The position numbers were made by a program, and so were the translations under genes. This document shows positions 17,737 to 29,192 of a DNA stretch of 64,000 nt, piece by piece (the stretch's first letter is position 1; each line of letters opens with the position of its first letter). This DNA comes from Ruminococcus sp. HUN007 (GTDB taxonomy: Bacteria > Bacillota > Clostridia > Oscillospirales > Ruminococcaceae). The notes under the pieces were generated by a model, which saw nothing but the letters and a program-made list of their open reading frames with translations, made no database searches and had not been told where the DNA came from. The stretch is taken from contig NZ_JOOA01000002.1 in NCBI RefSeq assembly GCF_000712055.1, positions 992,001 to 1,056,000 on the forward strand, written 5' to 3'.

Positions 17737-19248
17737 TTACTTTGCGATGAGTGACTTGCCTGTCATTTCTGCCGGCTGTTCAACTCCGAGGAGTTCGAGC
17801 ATTGTAGGCGCGATGTCAGCGAGAACGCCGCCTTCGCGGAGCTTGCAGTCCTTACCCACTACAACGAACGGAACAGGATTTGTTGTATGAGCTGTGAACG
17901 GGCTGCCGTCAGCTTCGAACATCTTGTCAGCATTGCCGTGGTCAGCTGTAAGAAGTGCGATACCGCCCTTTGCAAGTATTGCTTCAACCATTCTGCCAAC
18001 GCATGTGTCAACAGCTTCAACTGCTGCCTTCGCTGCGTCAAATACGCCTGTGTGACCTACCATGTCGCAGTTAGCGTAGTTGAGGATAATAACGTCGTAC
18101 TTGTCAGAATTGATCGCATCAACAACTGCATCTGTTACTTCGTAAGCGCTCATTTCAGGCTTCATATCGAATGTCTCAACGTCAGGTGACTTGATGAGTA
18201 TTCTGTCTTCGCCTTCGAACTGCTTTTCCTCACCGCCGTTGAAGAAGAATGTTACGTGAGCATACTTCTGAGTTTCAGCGATACGGAGCTGTGTCTTACC
18301 GAGCTTTGCAAGGTATTCACCGAAAGTCATCTTCAGTTCTTCCGGAGGGAATGCTACAGAAACGTTCGGCATTGCTGCGTCGTACTGTGCCATGCATACG
18401 AAGTGTACCGGGAAGTACTTTCTTTCGAAGCCCTTGAATTCAGGATCAACGAATGCTCTTGTGATCTGTCTTGCACGGTCAGGACGGAAGTTGAAGAAGA
18501 TAACGCTGTCGTTTTCCTTTACCATTCCGTTTTCATCTGTTACAACAGGTACTACGAACTCGTCTGTTACGCCTGCTGCGTATGAATCCTTAACAGCCTG
18601 AACAGGATCGGAAGCCTTGTTTCCTTCGCCCTTAACCATTGCATTGTATGCCTTTTCAACTCTGTCCCATGCATTGTCACGGTCCATTGCGTAGAAACGG
18701 CCTGCAACAGTTGCCACAGAGCCAACGCCGATCTTCTTTATTTCAGCTACAGCTTCTTCCATGAATTCCGCAGCTGATGAAGGAGGAACGTCACGTCCGT
18801 CGAGGAATGTGTGAACGTATACCTTTTCAAGGCCGTTTCTCTTTGCGAGTTCGAGGAGTCCGTAGAGGTGCTCTGAATGGCTGTGTACGCCGCCAGGTGA
18901 AAGAAGGCCCATGAGGTGGAGTGCTGTGCCGTTCTTTTTGCAGTTTTCAACTGCAGCCATAAGTGCCTTGTTTTCGAAGAAGTCGCCGTCCTTTATTGAC
19001 TTTGAGATCTTAACGAGCATCTGGTAAACGATACGGCCTGCGCCGATGTTTGTGTGGCCAACTTCAGAGTTACCCATCTGGCCGTCCGGAAGGCCTACGT
19101 CAAGTCCGCTTGCGCCGATTATTGTGTTCGGTCCCTTGAAGTACTTGTCGAGATTCGGTTTATTAGCTGCTGCTATAGCGTTGCCGTATGTATCCGGATT
19201 GTAGCCATAGCCGTCCATTATAATAAGTGCGACTGGTTTCTTTGCCAC
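17737..19248 (-). CDS. gpmI: 2,3-bisphosphoglycerate-independent phosphoglycerate mutase
   Basis: 503 residues from a GTG start (19248) with an AAAGGAAC site. It interconverts 3- and 2-phosphoglycerate in glycolysis using two Mn ions. Visible alkaline-phosphatase-superfamily features are IIMDGYG (Asp12), the phosphoserine motif [16 protein letters not shown] (Ser61), [14 protein letters not shown], and the late metal site [10 protein letters not shown]. Length is typical. It follows tpiA and pgk on the same strand, a common glycolytic cluster with gap and eno elsewhere, but a large structured element separates it from tpiA. Confidence 0.97.
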   Translation of the reverse strand: MAKKPVALIIMDGYGYNPDTYGNAIAAANKPNLDKYFKGPNTIIGASGLDVGLPDGQMGNSEVGHTNIGAGRIVYQMLVKISKSIKDGDFFENKALMAAVENCKKNGTALHLMGLLSPGGVHSHSEHLYGLLELAKRNGLEKVYVHTFLDGRDVPPSSAAEFMEEAVAEIKKIGVGSVATVAGRFYAMDRDNAWDRVEKAYNAMVKGEGNKASDPVQAVKDSYAAGVTDEFVVPVVTDENGMVKENDSVIFFNFRPDRARQITRAFVDPEFKGFERKYFPVHFVCMAQYDAAMPNVSVAFPPEELKMTFGEYLAKLGKTQLRIAETQKYAHVTFFFNGGEEKQFEGEDRILIKSPDVETFDMKPEMSAYEVTDAVVDAINSDKYDVIILNYANCDMVGHTGVFDAAKAAVEAVDTCVGRMVEAILAKGGIALLTADHGNADKMFEADGSPFTAHTTNPVPFVVVGKDCKLREGGVLADIAPTMLELLGVEQPAEMTGKSLIAK

Positions 19249-19284
19249 GCCTATCAGTTCCTTTCAGTATTTAAATTTTAAAAT

Positions 19285-19399
19285 AGCAGTTTAACCCCAC
19301 CCCCTGCTCCCTCCCGGAGGGAGGGGGTGACAGAAGAACTGGTTCTTCTGTCTTAAGGATGGGAAAACCTCAGAAAGCTGATCTGAGTGTTAAACTGCT
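19285..19399. repeat. Large cruciform-like element between gpmI and tpiA
   Basis: An 11-bp perfect outer stem, AGCAGTTTAAC (19285-19295) with GTTAAACTGCT (19389-19399), encloses CCCCCTGCTCCCTCCC/GGAGGGAGGGGG-type and GACAGAAGAAC/GTTCTTCTGTC hairpins. It differs in sequence from the GGAAACGCTGATT family. It lies in the gpmI leader or tpiA 3' UTR, and no T-run marks it as a plain terminator. Confidence 0.6.
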
Positions 19400-19420
19400 G
19401 AATAATTACTTATATATAGA

Positions 19421-20197
19421 TTAGCCTTCTACTGCAGCCTGAACGATTGTGTTGAAGTCGTTAGCCTTGAGTGAAGCACCGCCGATGAGACCGCCGTCGA
19501 TGTCTGGCTTAGCGAGGAGTTCCTTGCAGTTGCCTGCGTTCATTGAACCGCCGTACTGGATTGTTACTGCATCAGCTGTAGCCTTGTCGAACATCTTAGC
19601 GAGTTCGCCGCGGATGAATGCGCATACTTCTTCAGCCTGTTCCGGTGTAGCTGTCTTGCCTGTACCGATAGCCCATACTGGTTCGTAAGCGATAACTACG
19701 TTCTTGATGCACTTTTCGCATGTGCCCTTGAGGCCTACCTTGATCTGTGTAGCGATAACTTCTTCAGTGATGTTAAGTTCTCTCTGTTCGAGTGTTTCAC
19801 CAACGCAAACGATCGGCTTGAGGCCAGCTTCGAGAGCAGCGAGTGTTCTCTTGTTTACTGTTTCGTCTGTTTCACCGAAGTACTGTCTTCTTTCTGAGTG
19901 ACCGATTACAACGTATTCAACACCGAGTTCTGTGAGCATGTCTGCTGAGATCTCGCCTGTGAAAGCGCCGCTCTTTTCGAAGTGTACGTTTTCAGCACCG
20001 ATCTTAACGTTTGAACCGGCTGTTGTGTTGATAGCTGTTTCGAGGTTTGTGAACGGTACGCATGCGATTACTTCTACTTTGCCTTCAGCGTTTGCTACGA
20101 GTGGCTTGATAGCTTCAAGTAATTCCTTTGCTTCCGGTCTTGTTTTGTTCATTTTCCAGTTACCAGCAATGATTGCTTTTCTTAATGACTTGTTCAT
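19421..20197 (-). CDS. tpiA: Triosephosphate isomerase
   Basis: 258 residues, ATG with an AAGGAG site. It interconverts dihydroxyacetone phosphate and glyceraldehyde 3-phosphate. The catalytic set is complete: Lys in AGNWKMNK (Lys15), His in VIGHSERR, Glu in IAYEPVWAIGTG, and phosphate loops YGGSMN and GLIGGASL. Length is normal. It lies behind pgk but a terminator (20339-20366) separates them, so it may have its own transcript. Confidence 0.97.
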   Translation of the reverse strand: MNKSLRKAIIAGNWKMNKTRPEAKELLEAIKPLVANAEGKVEVIACVPFTNLETAINTTAGSNVKIGAENVHFEKSGAFTGEISADMLTELGVEYVVIGHSERRQYFGETDETVNKRTLAALEAGLKPIVCVGETLEQRELNITEEVIATQIKVGLKGTCEKCIKNVVIAYEPVWAIGTGKTATPEQAEEVCAFIRGELAKMFDKATADAVTIQYGGSMNAGNCKELLAKPDIDGGLIGGASLKANDFNTIVQAAVEG

Positions 20198-20234
20198 TAT
20201 AATAACTCCTTTTGTGATAGTATTTTTATTCAGG

Positions 20235-20293
20235 CTGCTTCAGATTTTTTAGTTGAAGCAGTTTTACTTTGCAGGGCTTTGCGGTCGCCCTGC
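20235..20293 (-). other. Hairpins in the tpiA leader
   Basis: CTGCTTCA (20235-20242) pairs with TGAAGCAG (20254-20261), and GCAGGGC (20271-20277) with GCCCTGC (20287-20293). Both lie between the pgk terminator and the tpiA start. They may be regulatory or processing sites, but no known riboswitch is recognised. Confidence 0.35.
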
Positions 20294-20338
20294 ACCTTCG
20301 CTCGCCTTTGCGTCGGTTTCTATACCTTTGCGACATTC

Positions 20339-20366
20339 AAAAAGGCGGAGAAGAGACCCCGCCTTT
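20339..20366 (-). terminator. Terminator of pgk
   Basis: AAAGGCGG (20341-20348) pairs with CCGCCTTT (20359-20366), and on the minus strand a T5 run ends the stem. It is 24 bp beyond the pgk stop. Confidence 0.75.
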
Positions 20367-20389
20367 AGGTTCTGAATATGGCAGCAGAA

Positions 20390-21610
20390 TTACTTTTCTG
20401 CGATTACGTCAACGCCTGGAAGAACCTTGCCTTCGAGGTATTCGAGTGATGCACCGCCGCCTGTTGAGATGTGGCTCATCTTGTCGCCGAAGCCGAGCTG
20501 CATAACTGCTGCTGCTGAGTCGCCGCCGCCGATGATTGTTGTTGCATCTGTTTCAGCAAGTGCCTTTGCTACTGCGATTGTACCAGCTGCGAGTGTTGGG
20601 TTTTCGAAAACGCCCATAGGTCCGTTCCATACAACTGTCTTAGCTGTCTTAACTGCTTCAGCGTAGAGCTTCTGTGTTTCAGGTCCGATGTCGAGGCCTT
20701 CTCTGTCTGCAGGGATCTCACTTGACTTAACTACTGAAACTTCGATAGGAGCATCGATTGGATCAGGGAAACCTGCTGCTGTTGTTGTATCTACAGGGAG
20801 GAGGAGCTTCTTGCCGAGCTTTTCAGCCTTAGCGATCATTTCCTTGCAGTAGTCGATCTTTTCGTCGTCAACGAGTGAGAGACCTACTGAACCGCCCTGA
20901 GCCTTAATGAATGTGTATGCCATACCGCCGCCGATGATAAGTGTGTCGCACTTTTCGAGGAGGTTTGAGATAACGTTGAGCTTGTCAGCAACCTTGGCAC
21001 CGCCGAGGATAGCAACAAAAGGTCTTACAGGATCTTCAACTGCATTGCCGAGGTACTGGATTTCCTTCTGCATGAGGTAACCAACTGCTGTTTCCTTAAC
21101 GAACTTTGTAACACCTGCTGTTGAAGCGTGTGCACGGTGAGCTGAACCGAAAGCATCCATTACGAATACCTGGTTGTCTACGAGGTCAGCGAGTTCCTTT
21201 GAAAGGTTTTCGCCGTTCTTTGTTTCGTCATTGCCTCTGAAACGAGTGTTTTCGAGAACTACGATCTCGCCTTCCTTCATTTCAGCAACTGCCTTCTTTG
21301 CGTTTTCGCCTACTACTGTGTCGTCCTTAGCAAAAACTACCTTTGTGTCAACGAGTTCTGCGAGTCTGTCTGCAGCCGGCTTGAGTGAGAACTTGTCTTC
21401 AGGACCGTTCTTCGGCTTGCCGAGGTGTGAACAGAGTACTACCTTACCGCCGTCAGCGATAAGCTTCTTTATTGTAGGAAGAGCAGCCTGGATTCTGTTG
21501 TCGTTTGTGATAACGCCGTCCTTGAGAGGTACGTTGAAGTCAACTCTTACAAGAACCTTCTTGCCCTTAACACTGATATCATCTACTGTAACCTTGTTTA
21601 AACCTGCCAT
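20390..21610 (-). CDS. pgk: Phosphoglycerate kinase
   Basis: 406 residues from the ATG at 21610 (GAAAGGAAG site); the frame opens at 21649 but that extension has no support and overlaps the leader. It makes ATP from 1,3-bisphosphoglycerate. Motifs: [36 protein letters not shown], the nucleotide-site [11 protein letters not shown], and the C-terminal [11 protein letters not shown]. The leader carries a palindromic element (copy C). Codon use is strongly biased, as expected for a very highly expressed glycolytic gene. Confidence 0.97.
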   Translation of the reverse strand: MAGLNKVTVDDISVKGKKVLVRVDFNVPLKDGVITNDNRIQAALPTIKKLIADGGKVVLCSHLGKPKNGPEDKFSLKPAADRLAELVDTKVVFAKDDTVVGENAKKAVAEMKEGEIVVLENTRFRGNDETKNGENLSKELADLVDNQVFVMDAFGSAHRAHASTAGVTKFVKETAVGYLMQKEIQYLGNAVEDPVRPFVAILGGAKVADKLNVISNLLEKCDTLIIGGGMAYTFIKAQGGSVGLSLVDDEKIDYCKEMIAKAEKLGKKLLLPVDTTTAAGFPDPIDAPIEVSVVKSSEIPADREGLDIGPETQKLYAEAVKTAKTVVWNGPMGVFENPTLAAGTIAVAKALAETDATTIIGGGDSAAAVMQLGFGDKMSHISTGGGASLEYLEGKVLPGVDVIAEK

Positions 21611-21640
21611 TATTAAACTTCCTTTCAAATATATAATTTT

Positions 21641-21750
21641 GAGAAACACTGAATCAGGTCATATATCCGGCAAGCCGGATATATGACGGGAGAGCACGGA
21701 GCTTCGCCCCGTCCCCCACGCTGATTTACATGCAAATCAGCGTTTCCTTA
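21641..21750 (-). repeat. Palindromic intergenic element, copy C (inverted)
   Basis: Read on the minus strand it starts TAAGGAAACGCTGATTTG and ends GATTCAGTGTTTCTC. The outer repeats and first hairpin match the family, but the inner CCGGAAAT hairpin is replaced by a different palindrome (CATATATCCGGC/GCCGGATATATG). It sits between the pgk promoter and start codon. Confidence 0.8.
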
Positions 21751-21794
21751 GTTTAGTGGCATGGGTGGCGAAAGCACACCCATATATCTATTCT

Positions 21795-21823
21795 ATAATA
21801 TTTCGGCGGTTTTTACAAGTGAA
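21795..21823 (-). promoter_or_regulatory. pgk: Probable pgk promoter
   Basis: Minus-strand TTCACT (21818-21823), 17 bp, TATTAT (21795-21800). A small ATGGGT/ACCCAT hairpin (21761-21783) follows, then element copy C, giving a leader of about 180 nt. Confidence 0.45.
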
Positions 21824-21887
21824 AATTCAAAAAAATTTAGGTTTTTAATATTTCACCGTTTTTTTCATATTTTTGTATAAAAATCAG

Positions 21888-21916
21888 TTGTAATCAAAGC
21901 ATTTTCATGTTAAAAT
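21888..21916 (+). promoter_or_regulatory. Promoter of the first protease-dockerin gene
   Basis: TTGTAA (21888-21893), 17 bp, TAAAAT (21911-21916), about 30 bp before the TTG start. Confidence 0.6.
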
Positions 21917-21947
21917 CATCTTATTAAGAATAAACGGAGGCTTTGAT

Positions 21948-24900
21948 TTGAAAATAAGGAAAATCGCAGCGGGGCTGTTTGCTTTCGCTGCTGTTGCTGC
22001 TTTTTATACAGGTGCGGAGAGGATAAATGCTGAGACGGCCGGCGGCAACGACAATATGCTGATCACTGATGCGATCACTACACTGGCACCGGCTTTAAGT
22101 TCAGCCGAGATAAACGCTCTGCCGGAGCGGTATGACCTGCGTGAGCACGGGCTCGTGTCGGAAGTGAAAAATCAGGGTGACTTCGGTACCTGCTGGACTT
22201 TTGCCGCATCCGCCGCCCTTGAAACATCACTTATAAAGAACGAACCCTTTGTCGATCTTTCGGAATTTCATCTTGCATATTTCACATTCTTCGGAGACAA
22301 TACACCGGATACTGTTGACACAACAGATATCATCGGAGGCGGTCATACATCATTTGCCGCAGCATCATATGCAAGATGGTTCGGTCCTGTAAAGGAAGAA
22401 GTACTGCCCTATGATACTGCCGGACAGATAACTCCTGATCCTGCACTTCAGAACAGACACGACTATCTCGTGACTGAAATGGACATTATCAATCCTTTCA
22501 GCTACGAGTTCGGCAAGCCTGATGAAATAATACGTTTCAGCGATGATGAGATAAAACATATGATCGCCGGAGGAAACGCGGTCAATATAAGTATGTGCTA
22601 CAGTGAGGAATACTACAACCCGGGCACATACTCGTATTACGACAGAACATCCGACCAGACCAACCACGGAGTACTGATAGTCGGATATGACGATAACTTT
22701 GACCGCGAAAACTTCAACGACGCCCCTCCGGGAAACGGAGCCTGGATAGTAAAGAACAGCTGGGGTACAAACTGGGGCGACTCAGGATTCTTCTATCTTT
22801 CATACTATGATAAAAGCATATTCAACACATGCTGCCTTAAGGCTGAAAAAAGCGGACGTTTCCAGACCAATTACCAGCACGACGAGCTTTTCTATTCGGC
22901 AGGAGTATCTCCGGACAGGACAGATCCGAAAAAAGGATATATGGCGAATGTGTTTACAGCCGAAAATGATGAATACATAACCGGCGCCGGATTTTACACC
23001 ACCGACAACAACGCTTCATACGAGATCTCGGTATGTACCGGTCTGCTTTATGATACGGATCCGTCCTCCGGCATACAGAGTGACATTACTGCAGGCACTG
23101 AAAAATACGCCGGCTACCACACCGTTACTCTGAACGACCCGGTAAAAGTAAAAAAAGGCGAAAAATTTGCGGTAATATGCAGACTTGAAAATCCTCAGAA
23201 TTACTATCCGGTACCGCTGGAAGCCTCCGTGACCTATAAGGGCATAGAGTGCGGCAGCAGCGACATACAGATAGACAGAACCACCGTTTCCGGTGAAAGC
23301 TTCATAAGTTACAACGGCACGAACTGGCGGGATACCTTCGGACTCACCCTTACTGAACCATTTAACAGCGATCAGGTTCTTGAATATTATCTCGGCAATG
23401 TATGCTTAAAAGCCTTCGGATCTTCCGAAGCGGAATGGCAGGAGGAGCCGGTGAACAGAAAACATTCCGTACTTAGTTCACTGACTGTTGATAACGAAGC
23501 GCTGACCGTCGGAAACGACAGCGAAGATGAGCCCCTCACAGATCTCACATACAGCCTGCCGTGCTCAAAGGATCATGTCGTTCTCCGTCCTTCAGGCAGC
23601 GGAACGATCACGGTAAACGGGAAAGAATTGATCTCCGGTCATGAGAGCGAAAAAATAAGCGTCGGTTACGGCACTACCACTGTTATGATCACATCTTCCG
23701 AAGACGGGCTTAAAGACACGGAATACACACTGAAAATAAAACGCGACAGTGTTCTGCCGGACTACATTAACGAGACTATCTCGATACGTGACGACAGAAA
23801 CGATACCGAAGGCCCGTCTGCAGATGGCGGGATCAGCAGTGATATCAGCGGCATCACAGAAGACGGTACAGTGATCACAGTCACGGCTCCGGACGGTCAT
23901 ATTTTAAAGAACGGCGAAAGCATAACCGATTATCTCGGTGAAGATCTTACTGTAACGGAAGGCGAAAATACTGTTACTCTGCATCTTGAACCGAGAAAGT
24001 CACTGTTTTACAACAAGGAGCTAAATCCTGACAATGCCTTTTCGGCGGCAAGCGAAACTATCGACGGAATGTATTCAAGCAAAAGAACGATTTTTTACAG
24101 CACCTCCCCTGACATGAGCGATGCAAAGGACGTTCATGACCGTATTGTCGGCCTTTACGGTACAAGCGAATTCAGGGTGTATCCGGGATACGACAGTGAT
24201 CTTTATTTTCAGGCACAGGCAGATGAACGTTCTCCGAAAAGTGATGTAGTCTGCATACATATTCCCGAACGTCCCGTAATAACTGATGATGACATAAAAA
24301 CAGAATTTACAGACGATACATCTTTTTCATTCAGTCTGCCGGAGACTGAACCTCATACAGACATCAGTTACGAAGTATGTCTGAAATCAGATGAAAAACC
24401 GGCAAGATCAGGCAGTGACTGGCTCTCAAACAGGGCAGCCAGGGAGACCATAACTGTAAAAGATCTTCTTCCGGGGCATACCTACTGCCTGTACATCAAA
24501 ATACATTCCTTTATGGATAAACCGGCAAGCACTATACATGAATTCACCTTTACCATGCCGGGCGAAGCACCGGATTTTGTAATAGATTATGAACAGGAAA
24601 GACTTATATTCGATGAAACCAGATTCACTGTAAAATACGGTGAAAAAGAATTCCACTGCTATGACAGCCTGTCAGACTACACATCTGAAGACCTTATCAT
24701 CTGTCCGCGTGACGGTGATCCGGAAACTGACACGAAATTAATTCACGTTCCGGAAAGAAGACCGGCACCGGAAATATATATCGACTATAAAACCGGATGT
24801 TTAAATAATATATTCGAGGATGATCTGATGTATGTGCGTGGCACCGCGAATACCGCAGACAGAAATGCAAACTCTGCTGACCGGCTGGCACCCTGCAGTG

Positions 24901-25460
24901 AAACAGCAGAGCTTGACAATCTTTCATCCTCATATTACAGGCCGGGAGAAACGCTGAATTTCTTTTACGCTTCATCGGAAGGTAATTTTGCGTCAGCTGT
25001 ATGTCCGGTAGTCATGCCGGAACTCGAAGATATATCAGAAGATCTGATAAAGATAACCGGTATCACCAGTGATGAAATACGCCTCGAAGAACATGAAGGG
25101 CTTGAATACGCATGCTATTCAGAAAGTAAACATATATTCATCTGGCAGGACAGTCCTGTATTCTCCGGTCTTGATCCTGATACCTCATACCTGTTCGCTG
25201 TACGTTACAGGATCACGGATGACAAACTGTTCAGCAGGAACGCATGTGCCACTGCGGAAACACTGAAGGAGGACTATAAGCCCGGTGACTTAAACGGTGA
25301 CGGAAAATGCAGTGTCATCGACCTGCTGATAATGAGAAGAATACTTTTCGGAACCCTTAAACCCGATCAGTCCCAGCTTCGCAGCAGTGACTATAACTCT
25401 GACGGATATATAAATATTCTTGATCAGCAGCGGCTGCTTTCAGACATACTGATACTATAA
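21948..25460 (+). CDS. Secreted papain-like (C1A) cysteine protease with C-terminal dockerin
   Basis: 1170 residues from a TTG start with a strong ACGGAGG site 7 bp upstream. A signal peptide (about 1-29) and short pro-region precede a papain-family domain: QGDFGTCWTFAASAALET (Cys near 82), TNHGVLIVGYDD (His near 239) and VKNSWGTNWGDSGFFYLSYY (Asn near 270). A lectin-like beta domain follows (GAGFYTTDNNASYE, then GYHTVTLNDPVKV). The middle has cadherin-like beta-sandwich and repeated beta modules of unknown fold. The last 60 residues are a dockerin (GDLNGDGKCSVIDL and SDYNSDGYINILDQ). It should be a cellulosome-bound protease. The next gene is a paralogue of nearly equal length. Confidence 0.93.
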   Translation: MKIRKIAAGLFAFAAVAAFYTGAERINAETAGGNDNMLITDAITTLAPALSSAEINALPERYDLREHGLVSEVKNQGDFGTCWTFAASAALETSLIKNEPFVDLSEFHLAYFTFFGDNTPDTVDTTDIIGGGHTSFAAASYARWFGPVKEEVLPYDTAGQITPDPALQNRHDYLVTEMDIINPFSYEFGKPDEIIRFSDDEIKHMIAGGNAVNISMCYSEEYYNPGTYSYYDRTSDQTNHGVLIVGYDDNFDRENFNDAPPGNGAWIVKNSWGTNWGDSGFFYLSYYDKSIFNTCCLKAEKSGRFQTNYQHDELFYSAGVSPDRTDPKKGYMANVFTAENDEYITGAGFYTTDNNASYEISVCTGLLYDTDPSSGIQSDITAGTEKYAGYHTVTLNDPVKVKKGEKFAVICRLENPQNYYPVPLEASVTYKGIECGSSDIQIDRTTVSGESFISYNGTNWRDTFGLTLTEPFNSDQVLEYYLGNVCLKAFGSSEAEWQEEPVNRKHSVLSSLTVDNEALTVGNDSEDEPLTDLTYSLPCSKDHVVLRPSGSGTITVNGKELISGHESEKISVGYGTTTVMITSSEDGLKDTEYTLKIKRDSVLPDYINETISIRDDRNDTEGPSADGGISSDISGITEDGTVITVTAPDGHILKNGESITDYLGEDLTVTEGENTVTLHLEPRKSLFYNKELNPDNAFSAASETIDGMYSSKRTIFYSTSPDMSDAKDVHDRIVGLYGTSEFRVYPGYDSDLYFQAQADERSPKSDVVCIHIPERPVITDDDIKTEFTDDTSFSFSLPETEPHTDISYEVCLKSDEKPARSGSDWLSNRAARETITVKDLLPGHTYCLYIKIHSFMDKPASTIHEFTFTMPGEAPDFVIDYEQERLIFDETRFTVKYGEKEFHCYDSLSDYTSEDLIICPRDGDPETDTKLIHVPERRPAPEIYIDYKTGCLNNIFEDDLMYVRGTANTADRNANSADRLAPCSETAELDNLSSSYYRPGETLNFFYASSEGNFASAVCPVVMPELEDISEDLIKITGITSDEIRLEEHEGLEYACYSESKHIFIWQDSPVFSGLDPDTSYLFAVRYRITDDKLFSRNACATAETLKEDYKPGDLNGDGKCSVIDLLIMRRILFGTLKPDQSQLRSSDYNSDGYINILDQQRLLSDILIL

Positions 25461-25512
25461 CGAAAGACAACACACGGCAAACGCCGGATAAATATAAATT
25501 ACGGAGGCAGAT

Positions 25513-28500
25513 ATGAACAGAAAGAAAAGATTTACAGCAGGATTAGCTGCTGCCGCATTTACAGTGACAACATTATCGTTTGCATTGCCGGGAGGCATGA
25601 ACGGGACAGCATCGGCTGCCGAAGATACGGACGTCCCCGCAGCTTCATATTCGGCTGAAGATATTACCCCTGCTGTAACAGGCAGCGAAGCAGCATCACT
25701 TCCCGGTTACTTCGACTTAAGGGAACAGGGACTCGTTTCCCCGGTAAAGAATCAGGGAGCGTACGGCACCTGCTGGACATTTTCAGCTTCAGGTGCACTT
25801 GAGACCTCACTTATAAAAAATGAACCTTTTATAGACCTTTCTGAACTGCATCTTGCATACTTCAGTTTCTACGGTGACAACACTCCGGAAAGTCCGGAAC
25901 ACGATCCGGAAAAATTCATTTCAGGCGGTCACATTTCCTACGCGGCGGCTTCATACGCAAGATGGTTCGGTCCGGTAAAGGAATCGCTTCTCCCCTACAG
26001 CACGGCTATGGAGGATATCGATCCTCACCTGCAGGATCATCAGGACTACTTCGTAACTGATATGAGCATTCTTAATCCGTACACTCTGAAGGATACCGAC
26101 GCAGATGACATGCTGCGCTTTTCGGACGACGAGATAAAGCAGATGATATACGAAGGAAATTCCGTTGCGGTAAACATCTGCTACGAAAACACCTATAACG
26201 AAGAAACATTTGCCCAGTACGACCCGTCAGGCAAAAAGACAAACCACGGTGTGCTCATAGTCGGATGGGATGACAGCTATTCCCGTGAGAATTTTCTGAC
26301 CGAACCGCCCGGAGACGGAGCATGGATAGTAAAGAACAGCTGGGGAAGCAGCTGGGGCGACAACGGATATTTCTACATGTCCTACTATGACAGATCAATT
26401 TCCGACGCGTGCTGCCTGAAAGCTGAAAAAGCCGGACGTTACCAGACGAACTACCAGCACGATGAGCTTTTTCTGCACAGCTGCCGTTTCGCCGGACAAG
26501 ACGAGCAGAAATTCCGGATTCATGGCAAATATTTTTACTGCCCGGAAGGATGAATTCATTTCCGGAACAGGATTTTACACCACTGACAACAATGCAGAAT
26601 ATGAAATAACCGTCTACACAGACCTTAAGGATATGAGCGATCCGGCATCCGGCATTCCGAACACACCGCAGAAAGGAACGGAAAAATACGCAGGATATCA
26701 CACCATTTCCTTAAACGATCCGGTAAAAGTGACTGAGGGAGAAATATTTTCAGTAGTCGTATCGCTGAAGAATCCGGGAACGAACTGCCCTATACCGGTC
26801 GAAGCAGCAGTAGTACTCATGGAAAACCGCTTTGCCGTAAACGTAAGCGAAATATCTGAAGAAGAGATTGAAAACGGCTCTGAAGAATGCGAAAGTTTCA
26901 TCAGCGTAAACGGTACACGCTGGACCGACACAAAGGGACTTGAAATAGAGGACGTCTACAACAACCCGAAAATGCCGGACTCCAATATAAAATACTATGT
27001 CGGAAACGTCTGCCTGAAAGCCTTCGGTTCAGACGGGATCTCCGAACCGGACACATCCGGAAAAGAATCATCGGTATTAAGCTCACTTACAGTAAACAAA
27101 AAGGAAATAGCAGTCTGCAATGAATACGAAGAACCTGTGACCGAACTTTATACCGAGCTTTCCGACGGAAGTGACACCATGGCGCTTGCTGCTTCCGGAA
27201 CAGGAAAGATCTCAGTCAACGGCCGTCCTGTTGTATCGGGTCATACAAGCGAACCCTTTGAGCTTTCATACGGAAAAAACATTTTCACGATCACTTCTGA
27301 GGAAGATGGTCTGACGCCTGTGAAATACACACTTACCGTAGTAAAGAACAGGGCATACCCGGATTACCGGACTGAAACGATAATATTTGACGAGGAAAAC
27401 ACTAAAGTCACATCTGCCCGCGGTCATGAATTCTTTTCCGGTGAAAGCATAAGCGATTATCTCGGCACGACACTTACAGTAACGGAACCGGAACGTGAAT
27501 ACACCATTGATCTTGAACCGAGGCGCGATCTCGCTGCACTTATGAACGAAAGTTCTCTCTACATGGAGGGTGAAGTCATAACCGGACTTTTCGACCTTAA
27601 GGGAACCGTAAACTACAGTTACTATCCTGATATGTCAGGTGCCATGGATATTCACACACGCATGACTTCGCTGCTCGGCGAAAATGCCTTCAGAGTATAT
27701 CCGGGTGAAGATACCGATCTGTATTTTCAGACAGCAGCAGATGACAACGGTCCGGCAAGCACGATATGGCATATACATATACCTTCAAGACCGACTATCA
27801 CAACAAATGATATAAGGGTCTCCATTCCGTGGAATAATACCATACAGTTCACTCCCGACTACGCTGAAGATGCAGCGATACAGTACAGGCTCGTGATGAA
27901 ATACAAAAACGAAACGCCTGCGGCAAGCGACCTTTTTCCGTACGAAACAGCAAAAAACGGTGATGTTGTATGGCTCGAGGACCTCATGCCCGGTCAGACC
28001 TACTCTCTGTACTTCAGACTCATTTCCAATGGCAGGAGATTCGCTTCCGATGTCAGCGAACGTGTGATCCAGCTTCCGGGCGGACAGCCTGTCTGCTCAT
28101 TCCACACGGAAAAGGAATGTGTTATCTTCAACGAAAAAAAATACACTGCGACCGCGCCAGACGGAAGAGAACTGAAATGCTACGACCGTATTTCCGACTA
28201 CTGCGGAAAGGATATCATTCTTACTGAAGCAGACGGAACGGAGAGTGCCGTTCTTGTACCGTTAAGGCCGGAAGCTCCCCGAATGGAGCTTGAATACAGC
28301 ACCGGAAAACTGCTCGGGACCTACTACTCAGATTCAGAGAACCTCTGTTTCCTTGTAAACAGCGACAGAGTTTATGACTCGACGCCGATAAATGCAGACA
28401 CACTCATGGACAAAGCGGGGTATATAACCCTCGACAAAATATTCAGCTCATCCTACCGTCCCGGAGACACGCTGTACTTTTTTTACAGGGCGAACGAGAA

Positions 28501-29017
28501 TTATCTTGCTTCAGAAGTTTTCGCCTACACGATCCCGTCACAGCGTATTACTCCTGAAAGCATGCTGAGGATACTTAACTACACTGACCACGAGATCGAA
28601 CTTGCCGCCGGTGAAGGTCTTGAATACGGTATAAGAGAAAATTTCCGCGACGAGTACAAATGGTCTGATGATCCGCACTTCACCGATCTGCTTGCAGGGC
28701 ATGAGTACATTACCGCCGTAAGAACAGCTGCTACGGAAACTGAGCCGTTCGGCACAACAGTCGCAGATGTGGTTACCACGCTCCCTTATACAAACAATCC
28801 CGGAGATCTTAACGGCGACGAAAACATAAACGCCATAGATGTTATAATTTTAAAACGCATCCTCCTTATGAGTATCATCCCTGATCCGGTGCAGAAGTTC
28901 AACGCGGACATGAATTCTGACGGATCGGTCAACATATTTGATCTGCAGAGAATCAGCGAAACTGTTATCAGTGCGACAGAATGGTTCACAGATGAACAGG
29001 GTAATTACTACCGGTAA
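25513..29017 (+). CDS. Second papain-like cysteine protease-dockerin, frameshifted
   Basis: ATG with an ACGGAGG site, 52 bp after its paralogue, probably in the same operon. The first frame holds signal peptide, pro-region and intact C1A triad (QGAYGTCWTFSASGALETS with Cys near 87; TNHGVLIVGWDD; VKNSWGSSWGDNGYFYMSYY), then breaks at DELF and stops at 26553. The paralogous sequence resumes one frame over (VSPDKTSRNSGFMANIFTA, GTGFYTTDNNAEYE) and runs to a dockerin (GDLNGDENINAIDV and ADMNSDGSVNIFDL) ending at 29017. Removing one T from the T5 run at 26468-26472 gives about 1167 residues, almost exactly the length of the neighbour. So the gene is either recently broken or carries a sequence error. 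Confidence 0.88.
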
Positions 29018-29069
29018 TTCCGGCGATGATAGGAAATAGTCCAATTTTTTAAAAAAGCATAATATGACC

Positions 29070-29099
29070 TTGATATTACCTGTTTACAGATGATATAAT
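29070..29099 (+). promoter_or_regulatory. Promoter of the two-component operon
   Basis: TTGATA (29070-29075), 18 bp, TATAAT (29094-29099). The predicted transcript would start at about 29106, the first base of a decayed palindromic element. Confidence 0.6.
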
Positions 29100-29106
29100 A
29101 GTATTC

Positions 29107-29171
29107 AGGGAACACTGATCCGTCTCTGCCTGATTTCCAAAGGCGGGATTTGCGGACCGGGCACGTTTCCT
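29107..29171 (-). repeat. Decayed palindromic element, copy F
   Basis: On the minus strand it keeps GAGGAAACG, GCAAATCCCGCC, GGAAATC and ATCAGTGTTCCCTG in the family order, but the internal hairpins are eroded and it is only about 65 bp. It makes up nearly the whole mRNA leader of the response regulator. Confidence 0.6.
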
Positions 29172-29192
29172 CATAAATAAGGAGCTGATAAA

